NCBI RefSeq assembly: GCF_000702505.1
Contig: NZ_JNIM01000001.1
Location: 620,001 to 684,000, forward strand
Direction: 5' to 3'
Length of the DNA stretch: 64,000 nt
Source of the DNA: Thermogemmatispora carboxidivorans
GTDB lineage: Bacteria > Chloroflexota > Ktedonobacteria > Ktedonobacterales > Ktedonobacteraceae
Made by a program: the position numbers and the translations under genes. Positions 35,543 to 43,961 of this stretch are shown piece by piece. Numbering within the stretch: the first letter of the stretch is position 1; each line of letters starts with the position of its first letter. The notes beneath the pieces were generated by a model, which was not told the DNA's origin, ran no database searches, and saw only the letters and a list, made by a program, of their open reading frames with translations.

Positions 35543-35733
35543 GCGATAGCGGGTTGTCAGGGCTGGCAGGGCTGGCGGGCGCAGAGGTGATCAGGCAAGT
35601 ACTGGCGCGTGGATGTCGTTCTCCTGCCCTGGGGTGAGATCTTGCCACCGGATCAGCACCGGCTGCGGCCCGGTGGCCCTCTTGCCTGGTCAGACTGCGC
35701 CCGCTGGTCAAGTCTCTTGTGGCAGTCCCTGAC

Positions 35734-36609
35734 TTACTCCTGATGAACGACTTGGCTCTGGCGTACTGCTGTCACTAACCAGTGATAGAGCTTTTCCGTT
35801 TCGGGGGTGAGCTGGTCGCTCGGAATGAAAGGGTAGACAGGACGGCTGTACTCGTAGCCCTTGCGGGCGGTAGAGGTCACGGTGGCCTGCCAGCCAAGAG
35901 ATGCCAAGAGAGAGACGGGGTCATCGATGGTGCCGATCCAGGGGACGCTGAGCCGTGAGACGCGTTCCATGCGCTGGCGCGTTAGGGGAGAGCTGGTCAT
36001 AGCGCTGTGGATCGCGTCGAAGGCCAGCCAGCTCTGAGGAGCGCTCAGGTTGCTGATCAGTCCAAGCAGCTGATGGATAGCCTCATTGGGCAAGTAGAAG
36101 AGCAGGCCTTCAACGAGCCAGATTGCTGGGCGGGCAGGATCGTAGCCAGCCTCCAGCAAGTGTGTGGGCCAGGCGGCCTCGGTCAGATCGGCGGGGATAA
36201 GACGGCGTTGACAGCCTGGGCGGGCTTGTTGGGCCTGCAGGATGCCCTCTTTGTAGTGGAGGACCTCGGGCTGGTCCAGTTCGAACAGCAGCAGCTCTGA
36301 TGGCCAGGATAGGCGGAAGGCACGAGTATCGAGGCCGCAGGCAGGCATAACAAGCTGACGGATGCCTTGCTCACTGACGGTACGCTGCAAGAATTCATCG
36401 AAAAAGCGTGTACGCACGATGATACTACCGCCTGCATCTTCGAGCTGACGAAAGCGCCGTTCTCCCTCGGCTCCGGCCAGGGCGGCGGCCCAGGGATCGG
36501 TGAAGAGGCGGTCTGCGCGCAGGCTCTCGTGAGCGCGCACGGCGGCTGTCATACAAGCGGTGTAGCCTATCGAGGCTTTCTGGACCGAAGGAGAGCTGTG
36601 CTCTGACAT
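35734..36609 (-). CDS. SAM-dependent methyltransferase M1 (TIGR00027/LCMT-like)
   Basis: A 291-residue class I methyltransferase. The SAM motif I is PACGLDTRAFRL (usually GAGLDTRAYRL), the ribose-binding acidic residue is in LFELDQP, and WLVEGLLFYLP is the family's post-motif segment. These mark the TIGR00027 group related to leucine carboxyl methyltransferases, which methylate carboxyl or hydroxyl oxygens of small molecules or peptides. I start at the ATG at 36609, eight bases after AAAGGA; an ATG three codons upstream overlaps that site. It is the last gene of the 12.4-kb cluster. Its first ~130 bases and leader are almost identical to those of the core-deleted M3' (41.4-41.6 kb), evidence of a recent block duplication. 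The substrate is unknown. Confidence 0.85.
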   Translation of the reverse strand: MSEHSSPSVQKASIGYTACMTAAVRAHESLRADRLFTDPWAAALAGAEGERRFRQLEDAGGSIIVRTRFFDEFLQRTVSEQGIRQLVMPACGLDTRAFRLSWPSELLLFELDQPEVLHYKEGILQAQQARPGCQRRLIPADLTEAAWPTHLLEAGYDPARPAIWLVEGLLFYLPNEAIHQLLGLISNLSAPQSWLAFDAIHSAMTSSPLTRQRMERVSRLSVPWIGTIDDPVSLLASLGWQATVTSTARKGYEYSRPVYPFIPSDQLTPETEKLYHWLVTAVRQSQVVHQE

Positions 36610-37690
36610 CGTGTTCATCCTTTCCAGGACAGGCTTGTTTGCCTGGAGCGCGAGCTAGCTAGGGATAGCACTTGTCTGGGTGACCAGGCGTCTGGCGCTC
36701 AAAACGCCCGGATCTAGGCGATGGTCGCCAGAGACAGCCTGACCTCTTGCTCAGGGCAACTCTGGGTTTGGGCTACACCTGTGGGGTGAAGCCCTGGAGA
36801 GCCTGAGCAGCGGTTTGGGTATCAACCAGGGTAGAGAAAGGAGGAATCTTCTTCACCGCTCCTGTTTGGAGGGCGAAGGAAGCGGTCACGTTATAGCCCT
36901 GCTCGTTGACGATGGGCGTAGTTGCGTAAGAAGAGCGCAGGTCCTGGGCTGCGGCGGTAGCGGTCTTGTCGTCGATGTGGGTATACTTCTGCAGGATCTT
37001 GATGGCCTGGTCGGGATACTTTTGGATGAAGGCCAGGGCCATGTCCATAGCGCGCACGAGGGCCTTGAAGGTGTTGGGCTTGGCGCGGATGAGGCTGGCC
37101 TTGGCGTAGAAGACCGAGTTGAGCTGGCCCTGCATTTGGGGGACGTCGCCGCGGAGGGGACTGATGAAGATGCGTCCCAGGCCCTGAGTTTGGACGGCCT
37201 CGCCGACAGGTTTATAGAAGCTGAGGGCGTCGACACGGCCTGCTTTCAGGGCTGCCACCGCGGCGGAAACGTTGTTGCCGACAGCCACGAGGGAGGCGGA
37301 CTTGTTGACGTCCAGACCAAAGAGATGGAAGAGATAGCTGACGAAGCCGCCGGTTTGGCCAGTAGTGGAGATGACGCCGATCTTTTTGCCGACGAGCGCT
37401 TTGACCTTGGCTTCCAGGGGGCTGGTCTCGGAGAGGCCAGTCTGCTGCAGGAACTTATTGCTGACGGTGATATCGTTGGGGAAGGCTACCTGGAGCTGAC
37501 CGATCACTTTGACGTCTGAGTCGACCTGCGAGACCAGGAAGGCTTCGGTGAGAAGGCCGCCGACGGCCACCTCAACGGCACCGGAATGGATGGCTTCAGC
37601 CATCTGGGGGCTGGTGGGTTCAAGCTGGAAGGGGGTAGGATAGACGGTAAGGCCCTGAGCCTGGAAGTAGCCCTTGTCAAGGGCCACCAG
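36483..37690. repeat. Duplicated block, copy 1 (5' part of M1, spacer, most of S1)
   Basis: The + strand sequence from the M1 segment GCGGCCCAGGGATCGGTGAA through its start and leader and then most of S1 is nearly identical to 41413-42545 (M3' 5' end, leader, S5). The spacers differ by about 50 bases and by a one-base deletion next to the methyltransferase Shine-Dalgarno. A recent segmental duplication or gene conversion. Confidence 0.85.
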
Positions 37691-37879
37691 ATCTGGCAAG
37701 AAGGGGGCCGAAAGGCTGTCAACCGCTACTTTCAATTTCATGTTATCCTGGCTCTGGCTGCTAGATGGAGGGGGGGAGCTGGCGCCGCAGGCGCTGGTAG
37801 CGAGCAGCAGCAAGACCAGGATGAGAGCAAGCAGCAAGGAATTGGAATGTCTGAGTGGCCAAAGCTGTTGCCTGTGCAT
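36773..37879 (-). CDS. ABC substrate-binding lipoprotein S1 (NMT1/THI5-like)
   Basis: A 368-residue extracellular solute-binding lipoprotein. The signal peptide ends in the lipobox LLATSACGA. The mature part opens with MKLKVAVDSLSAPFLPDLVALDKGYFQAQGL split over residues ~45-75, the hallmark start of NMT1/THI5/SsuA-type proteins, and has two alpha/beta lobes. It delivers a small organic ligand to the SsuC/TauC-type permease encoded at 45.3 kb. Family ligands include pyrimidine precursors, sulfonates and nitrate; which applies here is not visible. Start at the ATG at 37879 behind AAGGAGG. Most of the gene is nearly identical at nucleotide level to S5 (41.65 kb), while the signal peptides differ. 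Confidence 0.87.
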   Translation of the reverse strand: MHRQQLWPLRHSNSLLLALILVLLLLATSACGASSPPPSSSQSQDNMKLKVAVDSLSAPFLPDLVALDKGYFQAQGLTVYPTPFQLEPTSPQMAEAIHSGAVEVAVGGLLTEAFLVSQVDSDVKVIGQLQVAFPNDITVSNKFLQQTGLSETSPLEAKVKALVGKKIGVISTTGQTGGFVSYLFHLFGLDVNKSASLVAVGNNVSAAVAALKAGRVDALSFYKPVGEAVQTQGLGRIFISPLRGDVPQMQGQLNSVFYAKASLIRAKPNTFKALVRAMDMALAFIQKYPDQAIKILQKYTHIDDKTATAAAQDLRSSYATTPIVNEQGYNVTASFALQTGAVKKIPPFSTLVDTQTAAQALQGFTPQV

Positions 37880-38139
37880 AGGTGAGTCCTCCTTGAGTAA
37901 CTTGCTGGGCAAGCGATCCTTTGGGCGACGCACGGCTATCTTCAGAGTCTAGCCAGCAGATCAGGCTGATGTTGACTGCTCTGGGGATCTGTTCATGGCT
38001 ATTGGTACCGGTAGGCTGGTGAGAAGGAAACCGAGCGGCTGCAGCTTGCAGTCAGGACCTCGGTGGTGGCGGACTGCGTGAGTGTTGCCCCCTCAGCATT
38101 GGCGGAAAGCTCATTGCATAGTGACCTCCTCTCTTGGCA

Positions 38140-38190
38140 GTAAGCGGCGTCCACTCAGTGCTCTTAGTGACTCTAGTGGGCGCCGCTTAC
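38140..38190 (-). other. Imperfect 16-bp stem-loop between S2 and S1
   Basis: GTAAGCGGCG (38140-38149) and CCACT (38151-38155) pair with CGCCGCTTAC (38181-38190) and AGTGG (38175-38179), leaving one mismatch and a 19-base loop. There is no U-tract, so message processing or stabilisation after S2 is more likely than termination. Directly downstream on the minus strand, AGGAGG precedes an ATG that is followed by one codon and TGA. The rest of the 37.88-38.23 kb spacer shows no gene. Confidence 0.6.
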
Positions 38191-38234
38191 AAGCTTCAGG
38201 CGTCTAACTCAGCTGCCTGGACCAGCTGGATGCA

Positions 38235-39338
38235 TTAAACCTTCGGTGTGAAACTCTGCAATGCCTGGGTGGCAGTCTGGGTATCAACCAGAGAAGAGAA
38301 GGAAGGGATCTTCTTGGCAATACCAGTTTGCTGGGCGAAAGCAGCGGTGACATTGTAGGCTTGTTGGTCGACGACAGGAGAAGAAGGGTAGGAAGTACGT
38401 AGATCCTGCATGACCGCGGTAGCGGCCTGGTCGCTGATGTGGGTGTATTTCTGCAAGATCTTGGCGGCCTGGTCGGGATACTTTTGAATGAAGGCCAAAG
38501 CCATCGCGATGGCGCGCACGAGGGCCTTGAAGGTGTTGGGCTTAGAGCGAATGAGGCTGGCCTTGGCATAGAAGACCGAGTTGAGATGGCCCGTCAGCTG
38601 AGGGACATCGCCGCGCAGGGGGCTGATCAGCATGCGGCCCACTTTCTGGAGCTGGACAGCTTCGCCGGTGGGCTTGAAGAAGCTGAGGGCGTCGACGCGG
38701 CCCGCCTTGAGAGCGGCGATGGCGGAAGAAACGTTATTGCCGACCGAGACGAGGGTCGCATCCTTGCTGGCATTGAGGCCGAAGAGGTGGAAGAGATAGC
38801 TGACGAAGGCGCCGGTCTGGCCAGTGGTAGAGACGACGCCGATCTTTTTGCCAACGAGGGCTTTGACCTTGGCCTCCAGGGGACTGGTCTCGGAAAGGCC
38901 GGTTTGCTGCAGGAACTTGGTGCTGACGATGATATCGTTGGGGAAAGCCACCTGCAGCTGGCCGATGATCTGGACATCCGAGTCGATCTGCGAAACCAGG
39001 AAAGCTTCGGTAGCCAGGCCGCCGATGGCGACATCGATGGCGCCGGAGTGGATGGCCTCGGCCATCTGGGGGCTGGTCGGCTCAGTCTGGAAGGGAGTAG
39101 GATAGACGGTGAGGCCCTGGGCCTGGAAGTAGCCTTTGTCGAGAGCGACAAAGTCGGGCAGGAAGGAGCTGGAGAAGGCGTCGATGGCCACCTTCAGCTT
39201 CATATCATCCTGGCTCTTGGTGGTAGTGGTGGTAGTGGTGGTAGTGCTGGAGCCACATGCTGTCATACCAAGTAGAAATAGTATGAGAAACAGCATGGAC
39301 GACATATTTCTCAACAGCTTCTGCGAGCTGGATTCCAT
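38235..39338 (-). CDS. ABC substrate-binding lipoprotein S2 (NMT1/THI5-like)
   Basis: A 367-residue paralogue of S1. It has a signal peptide with lipobox LLGMTACGS, then nine consecutive Thr encoded by an ACC/ACT microsatellite (39210-39245), then MKLKVAIDAFSSSFLPDFVALDKGYF. It is the most divergent intact member: IVSTKFLQQTGL, SFFKPTGEAVQLQKVGRML and a C-terminus LVDTQTATQALQSFTPKV. GGGAGGAACATA precedes the ATG. The lobes keep the same family framework, so it is expected to serve the same permease with a shifted ligand preference. The poly-Thr linker may vary in length between isolates by slippage. Confidence 0.86.
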   Translation of the reverse strand: MESSSQKLLRNMSSMLFLILFLLGMTACGSSTTTTTTTTTKSQDDMKLKVAIDAFSSSFLPDFVALDKGYFQAQGLTVYPTPFQTEPTSPQMAEAIHSGAIDVAIGGLATEAFLVSQIDSDVQIIGQLQVAFPNDIIVSTKFLQQTGLSETSPLEAKVKALVGKKIGVVSTTGQTGAFVSYLFHLFGLNASKDATLVSVGNNVSSAIAALKAGRVDALSFFKPTGEAVQLQKVGRMLISPLRGDVPQLTGHLNSVFYAKASLIRSKPNTFKALVRAIAMALAFIQKYPDQAAKILQKYTHISDQAATAVMQDLRTSYPSSPVVDQQAYNVTAAFAQQTGIAKKIPSFSSLVDTQTATQALQSFTPKV

Positions 39339-39538
39339 TATGTTCCTCCCAAACGCATTGAGAGATCAATCGAAAATAATCAATTTATTCGGAGTGCCGC
39401 CGCTCCAAAAATAGGGAGCGGTTGTTGCCAGCTTCTTCTTAGAGCGGCAGCCTCCAGAGAGATAGCCCCGCCAGGGTCACCCTGCCGTCGGCCTGTACAA
39501 ATAACACGTGCTCATTGGCTCGGCCTAGACCGATGAAG

Positions 39539-39685
39539 CTAGACGACAGGTGTAAAGCCTTGCATCGCCTGAGTAGCTGTACTCGTATCGACGATTGCCT
39601 GGAAAGGCGGAACTGCTGATAGCAGACCTGCCTTGATGTCAAAAGCAGCGGTGACATTGTAGGCCTGCTCGGTGATCGGCTGCAC
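39539..39685 (-). pseudogene. C-terminal fragment of a substrate-binding protein (S3')
   Basis: The last ~48 codons match the C-terminus of S6 (AYNVTAAFDIKAGLLSAVPPF versus GYNVTASFDIQAGLLSAIPPF, ending QAMQGFTPVV), but the first ~320 residues of the gene are missing. The open frame continues upstream to an ATG at 39769 through 28 unrelated residues. A remnant of a former gene of the S6 type. A 7-bp stem-loop (CCGCTCC/GGAGCGG, 39400-39421) lies between it and S2. Confidence 0.8.
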
Positions 39686-39864
39686 TGAAGCAGCAAAACC
39701 GGATACAGGCTCTTCCCCAGCTTTTCTGCGTGAGGGACTGGCCTGTCCAGACCGGGTTTGCTGATTCATGTTGGGGAGAGCAGACAGTTCTGGCTATCTG
39801 CTCCCACCTTTACCAAAGGAGAAGCCTGCCCCTAAAGAGAACCTGCTTCTAAAGCAGGGTTACC

Positions 39865-40731
39865 TTATTTTGGTGCATTTATCTTCCTGGCCGTCACGAA
39901 TAGATGGTAGAGGTTCAGCAAGTCAGGGGTCAGCTCTTCTTTGGAGACGAAGGGAAAAACCGGACGATTGTACTCCAGGGCCTTATGGATGCTATAAATA
40001 ACTGTAGCTCTCCAGCCATAAGAGCGGAGTAAAGAGACAGGATCATCGATAGCGCCGATCCAGGGGGAGCCAAGGCTGGCGACGAGCTTTGTGCGTACTT
40101 CCAACAGAGGGGAGTTGAGCATAGCGCTGTGGACGGAATCGAATCCGAGCCAGCTCCCTGGTGCTGTCAGGCTGCTGATCTGCTCAAGGAGCCTTCTGAT
40201 TTGCTCCTCTGACAGATAGAACAGCAGCCCTTCCACCAGCCAGGCTCCCGGGAGGTGAGGATCATAGCCGGCCTGCAAGAGAGCGTCTGGCCACTCAGAA
40301 GCGGTCAGATCGACTGCCAGACTATGGCGCTCACACCGGGGATGGGCACCATGCTTTTGCAAGACCTCCTCTTTGTACTCAAGAACCATTGGCTGATCCA
40401 GTTCAAAAAAACGTGTGTCCTCGGGCCAGTCCATACGGAAAGCGCGGGTATCCAGGCCGGCGGCGGGAAGCACAATCTGTCTGATACCCTTCTCAAATGA
40501 CAATGCTTGCAAGCACTCATCGAAGAAGCGTGTGCGTACAACGATGGGAGCTCCTTGATCCTTGATCAGGAGCCGACGCCTTTCTCCCTCCTCGGTTGCC
40601 AGGGCGGCGGCCCAGGGATCATCAAAGAGGCGGTCGGGCCTCTGGCTCTCGAAGGCGCGGACGGCAGCCGTCATAAAAGCGCTAGGGCCGATCAGCTCCT
40701 TGGGTGTTGACGGATAAGCGGTTTCTGACAT
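39865..40731 (-). CDS. SAM-dependent methyltransferase M2 (TIGR00027/LCMT-like)
   Basis: A 288-residue class I methyltransferase. Motif I is LPAAGLDTRAFRMDWP, the acidic ribose ligand is in FFELDQPMVLEYKE, and WLVEGLLFYL follows, then SPWIGAIDDPVSLLRSYGW, a segment shared by all members of the cluster. It is most like M4 at the N-terminus (MSETAYPSTPKELIGP versus MSETVYSPAPKELIGP). The ATG at 40731 follows AAGGAG at nine bases; a TTG two codons upstream is an alternative. The predicted role is O- or carboxyl-methylation of a small molecule in the cytosol, inferred from the family. It sits between a deleted (S4') and a truncated (S3') binding-protein gene. Confidence 0.85.
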   Translation of the reverse strand: MSETAYPSTPKELIGPSAFMTAAVRAFESQRPDRLFDDPWAAALATEEGERRRLLIKDQGAPIVVRTRFFDECLQALSFEKGIRQIVLPAAGLDTRAFRMDWPEDTRFFELDQPMVLEYKEEVLQKHGAHPRCERHSLAVDLTASEWPDALLQAGYDPHLPGAWLVEGLLFYLSEEQIRRLLEQISSLTAPGSWLGFDSVHSAMLNSPLLEVRTKLVASLGSPWIGAIDDPVSLLRSYGWRATVIYSIHKALEYNRPVFPFVSKEELTPDLLNLYHLFVTARKINAPK

Positions 40732-40799
40732 TGACAAGACTCCTTCCTTTGCTCTTGCTTTACTACGACGGGCCTGTTTTCTCCGGCCCGTTTGTTGCC

Positions 40800-40994
40800 T
40801 TATAAGGCAGGTCGAAGGCCCTGCAATGCCTGAAAGGAGCTGGAGAAGGCGTCGATGGCCACCTTCAGCTTTATATCGTCTTTGACGTTACTGGTCCCGA
40901 TACTCAAATCGCAACTTGTGGAAACAAGAGCGCTCAAGACCAAGACAAATAAGGTGAACTGGAGTGAACTGGCTACACACCGTTCCATTGACAT
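40800..40994 (-). pseudogene. Core-deleted substrate-binding lipoprotein (S4')
   Basis: A 64-codon frame that keeps the lipoprotein signal (lipobox LVSTSCD) and the first mature residues (IKLKVAIDAFSSSF as in S2), then jumps directly to the last ten residues (QALQGLRPAL versus QALQGFTPQV). About 300 residues of both lobes are missing, yet the frame remains open. It cannot bind ligand as an NMT1-type protein. It is either decaying or produces a short lipopeptide. The AT-rich spacer upstream shares TGTAAATTCTTT (reverse strand AAAGAATTTACA) with that of S6. Confidence 0.8.
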
Positions 40995-41208
40995 CTCTCT
41001 CTCATCCCAAGCTTGCTAACTTTTGTCATATTAGAAGACAAAAAGTAAAAATTGCTGTAAATTCTTTATGAAAAACTGATCTTTATTTAAAGAGTGGAGA
41101 GCTTGCAGGCTCTTGAGACTATAATTATTGTGCCACAATGCATCAACTTTACGCAGCTGTATTGCTTGATGTTCGGGGAACTTATGCTAGCCCGACTGAC
41201 AAGCTCGC

Positions 41209-41538
41209 TCACTCCTTTCTAGCTGTGAACAGAAGATGGTAGAGGGTAAACTTATCTAGAGTCAGCTCTTGTTCTGGTATAAAGGGAAAAACCGGGCGCT
41301 GATATTCAAACCCCTTGAGAGCGCTAGGGACAAATGTTGCTTTCCATCCGTAAGCGTGCAGGAGGACCACCGGCTTTTCAAGGATAGTAAATCCCTCGTT
41401 GCTGGCCAGCCAAGCGGCCCAGGGATCGGTGAAGAGGTGGTCTGCGCGCAGGCTCTCGTGAGCGCGCACGGCGGCTGTCATACAAGCGGTGTAGCCTATC
41501 GAGGCTTTCTGGACCGAAGGAGAGCTGTGCTCTGACAT
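41209..41538 (-). pseudogene. Core-deleted methyltransferase (M3')
   Basis: An uninterrupted 109-codon frame in three parts. The first ~42 residues are identical to M1 except for one change. Next comes WLASNEGFTILEK, which matches M5 residues ~41-53, and then the C-terminal ~50 residues (LHAYGWKATFVPSALKGFEYQRPVFPF). About 180 residues, including the SAM motif GLDTR and the FELD acid, are absent, so it cannot be an active enzyme. Its leader is one base shorter than that of M1, shortening AAAGGA to AAGGA. It is a recombination product, probably non-functional, though a translated 12-kDa protein is possible. Confidence 0.8.
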
Positions 41539-42545
41539 CGTGTTCATCCTTCCAGGACAGGCTTGTTTGCCAGGACAAGGGCTAATCAGAGATAGCAGTG
41601 CTGAGGCCAGGCGCGGCCTGGCCTCTTGCTCTGGGCAACTCTGGGTTTGGGCTACACCTGTGGGGTGAAGCCCTGGAGAGCCTGAGCAGCGGTTTGGGTA
41701 TCAACCAAGGTAGAGAAAGGAGGAATCTTCTTCACCGCCCCTGTTTGGAGGGCGAAGGAAGCGGTCACGTTATAGCCCTGCTCGTTGACGATGGGCGTAG
41801 TTGCGTAAGAAGAGCGCAGGTTCTGGGCTGCGGCGGCAGCGGTCTTATCGTCGATGTGAGTATACTTCTGCAGGATCTTGATGGCCTGGTCGGGATACTT
41901 TTGGATGAAGGCCAGGGCCATGCCCATAGCGCGCACGAGGGCTTTGAAGGTGTTGGGCTTGGCGCGGATGAGGCTGGCCTTGGCGTAGAAGACCGAGTTG
42001 AGCTGGCCCTGCATTTGGGGGACGTCGCCGCGGAGGGGGCTGATGAAGATGTGGCCCAGACCCTGGGTCTGGATGGCCTCGCCGACAGGCTTATAGAAGC
42101 TGAGGGCATCGACACGACCAGTCTTCAAGGCTGCCACCGCGGCGGAAACGTTATTGCCGACAGCCACGAGGGTGGCGTCCTTGCTGGCATTGAGACCGAA
42201 GAGGTGGAAGAGATAGCTGACGAAGCCGCCGGTTTGGCCAGTAGTGGAGATGACGCCGATCTTTTTGCCGACGAGCGCTTTGACCTTGGCTTCCAGGGGG
42301 CTGGTCTCGGAGAGGCCAGTCTGCTGCAGGAACTTATTGCTGACGGTGATATCGTTGGGGAAGGCTACCTGGAGCTGACCGATCACTTTGACGTCTGAGT
42401 CGACCTGCGAGACCAGGAAGGCTTCGGTGAGGAGGCCGCCGACGGCCACCTCAACGGCACCGGAATGGATGGCTTCAGCCATCTGGGGGCTGGTGGGTTC
42501 AAGCTGGAAGGGGGTAGGATAGACGGTAAGGCCCTGAGCCTGGAA
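41413..42545. repeat. Duplicated block, copy 2 (5' part of M3', spacer, most of S5)
   Basis: Counterpart of 36483-37690; see that entry. Identity is nearly complete across long stretches including synonymous positions. It falls off sharply upstream of the methyltransferase's 45th codon and at the S5 signal peptide. Confidence 0.85.
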
Positions 42546-42740
42546 GTAACCTTTATCCAGGGCGACGAGGTCGGGTAGAAATGGAGAAGAAAGGCTATCA
42601 ATAGCCACCTTCAGCTTCATATCATCGGTACTACCGGTGTGTGCTGCCGGACCAGAGCTGGAACCGCAGGCAGAGAGAGCTAGTAAAAATAGCAGGAGAA
42701 GCAATATAATGGGCTTGGAGCAATATGGCTTGATCTTCAT
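41652..42740 (-). CDS. ABC substrate-binding lipoprotein S5 (NMT1/THI5-like)
   Basis: A 362-residue solute-binding lipoprotein (lipobox LLALSACGS; ATG at 42740 behind AGGAGGAATC). The mature protein is nearly the same as S1: both end in FALQTGAVKKIPPFSTLVDTQ and QALQGFTPQV, and the ligand lobes differ at a handful of positions (for example the HLFGLNASKDATLVAVGNN region versus HLFGLDVNKSASLVAVGNN). The signal peptide and the Ser/Gly linker are unrelated to those of S1, so the mature part has been copied behind a different leader. The likely partner is the permease/ATPase at 45.3-47.0 kb. Confidence 0.87.
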   Translation of the reverse strand: MKIKPYCSKPIILLLLLFLLALSACGSSSGPAAHTGSTDDMKLKVAIDSLSSPFLPDLVALDKGYFQAQGLTVYPTPFQLEPTSPQMAEAIHSGAVEVAVGGLLTEAFLVSQVDSDVKVIGQLQVAFPNDITVSNKFLQQTGLSETSPLEAKVKALVGKKIGVISTTGQTGGFVSYLFHLFGLNASKDATLVAVGNNVSAAVAALKTGRVDALSFYKPVGEAIQTQGLGHIFISPLRGDVPQMQGQLNSVFYAKASLIRAKPNTFKALVRAMGMALAFIQKYPDQAIKILQKYTHIDDKTAAAAAQNLRSSYATTPIVNEQGYNVTASFALQTGAVKKIPPFSTLVDTQTAAQALQGFTPQV

Positions 42741-42881
42741 GATTCCTCCTAGCTGTGAGCTGGCTTTGCAAATAGTGTGTGGGCTTCCATTCTGTGACAA
42801 GCTTCTCATCAATCCAGATGAGAGAGCCTATTTTCAGAACAGAAGACCGACAAGCCTTTGGGCCTAGTCGGCTCTATGCTC

Positions 42882-43961
42882 TTAGACTACAGGGGTAAAA
42901 CCCTGCATGGCCTGCGATGCGGTATCTCCATCGACAATCGCCTTGAAGGGAGGAATGGCCGATAACAGACCTGCCTGGATGTCAAAGGAGGCAGTAACGT
43001 TATAGCCCTGCTCGTTGACGATGGGTGTGGTCGCGTAAGAAGAGCGCAGGTTCTGGGCTGCGGCGGCAGCGGTCTTATCGTCGATGTGAGTATACTTCTG
43101 CAGGATCTTGATGGCCTGATCGGGATACTTTTGGATAAAGGCCAGGGCCATAGCCAAAGCGCGCACGAGGGCCTTGATGGTGTTGGGCTTGGCGCGGATG
43201 AGGCTGGCCTTGGCGTAGAAGACCGAGTTGAGCTGGCCCTGCATTTGGGGGACGTCGCCGCGGAGGGGGCTGATGAAGATGTGGCCCAGACCCTGGGTCT
43301 GGATGGCCTCGCCGACAGGCTTATAGAAGCTGAGGGCATCGACACGACCAGCCTTCAAGGCTGACACTGCTGCAGAAACGTTGTTCCCTACAGAGACGAG
43401 GACCGCGTCCTTGGTAGCATTGAGGCCAAAGAGACGGAAGAGGTAGCTGACGAAGCCGCCGGTTTGGCCAGTAGTGGAGATGACGCCGATCTTTTTGCCG
43501 ACGAGCGCTTTGACCTTGGCTTCCAAGGGGCTGCTTTCGGAGAGGCCAGTCTGCTGCAGGAACTTATTGCTGACGGTGATATCGTTGGGGAAGGCCACCT
43601 GGAGCTGACCGATCACTTTGACGTCAGCGTCGACCTGCGAGACCAGGAAGGCTTCGGTGAGGAGGCCGCCGACGGCCACCTCAACGGCACCGGAATGGAT
43701 GGCTTCAGCCATCTGGGGGCTGGTGGGTTCAAGCTGGAAGGGAGTAGGATAGACGGTAAGACCTTGAGCCTGGAAGTAACCTTTATCCAGGGCGACGAGG
43801 TCGGGTAGAAATGGAGAAGAAAGGCTATCAATAGCCACCTTCAGCTTCATATCATCACTTACATTAGCAGCAGGTCCTAAACTGCATGCTGAGACACTAA
43901 GCAAGTTGATGGTGAGGGTAAGTAGAAATAGGATGAATCTCCTAAAGGTGAAGTGCTTCAT
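42882..43961 (-). CDS. ABC substrate-binding lipoprotein S6 (NMT1/THI5-like), mosaic gene
   Basis: A 359-residue solute-binding lipoprotein (lipobox LLSVSACSL). Its central ~270 residues are almost identical to S5, including long runs of identical nucleotides. Its last ~35 residues (FDIQAGLLSAIPPFKAIVDGD, ending QAMQGFTPVV) are of the S3' type, and its signal peptide is unique. The segment FRLFGLNATKDAVLVSVGNN is also distinct. This patchwork points to gene conversion of the ligand-binding core between paralogues. The function is as for S1. Confidence 0.87.
   Translation of the reverse strand: MKHFTFRRFILFLLTLTINLLSVSACSLGPAANVSDDMKLKVAIDSLSSPFLPDLVALDKGYFQAQGLTVYPTPFQLEPTSPQMAEAIHSGAVEVAVGGLLTEAFLVSQVDADVKVIGQLQVAFPNDITVSNKFLQQTGLSESSPLEAKVKALVGKKIGVISTTGQTGGFVSYLFRLFGLNATKDAVLVSVGNNVSAAVSALKAGRVDALSFYKPVGEAIQTQGLGHIFISPLRGDVPQMQGQLNSVFYAKASLIRAKPNTIKALVRALAMALAFIQKYPDQAIKILQKYTHIDDKTAAAAAQNLRSSYATTPIVNEQGYNVTASFDIQAGLLSAIPPFKAIVDGDTASQAMQGFTPVV

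Noticed and set aside
36815..42398. Long + strand frames opposite S1, S2 and S5 (for example 36815-37519, 38439-39275, 41598-42398)
   Set aside because: They look conserved between copies only because the binding-protein genes on the other strand are duplicated; Gly/Asp-rich and without family.
36773..43961. CRISPR or IS-driven repeats in the duplicated region
   Set aside because: The repeats are whole coding blocks without short regular spacing, terminal inverted repeats or a transposase.
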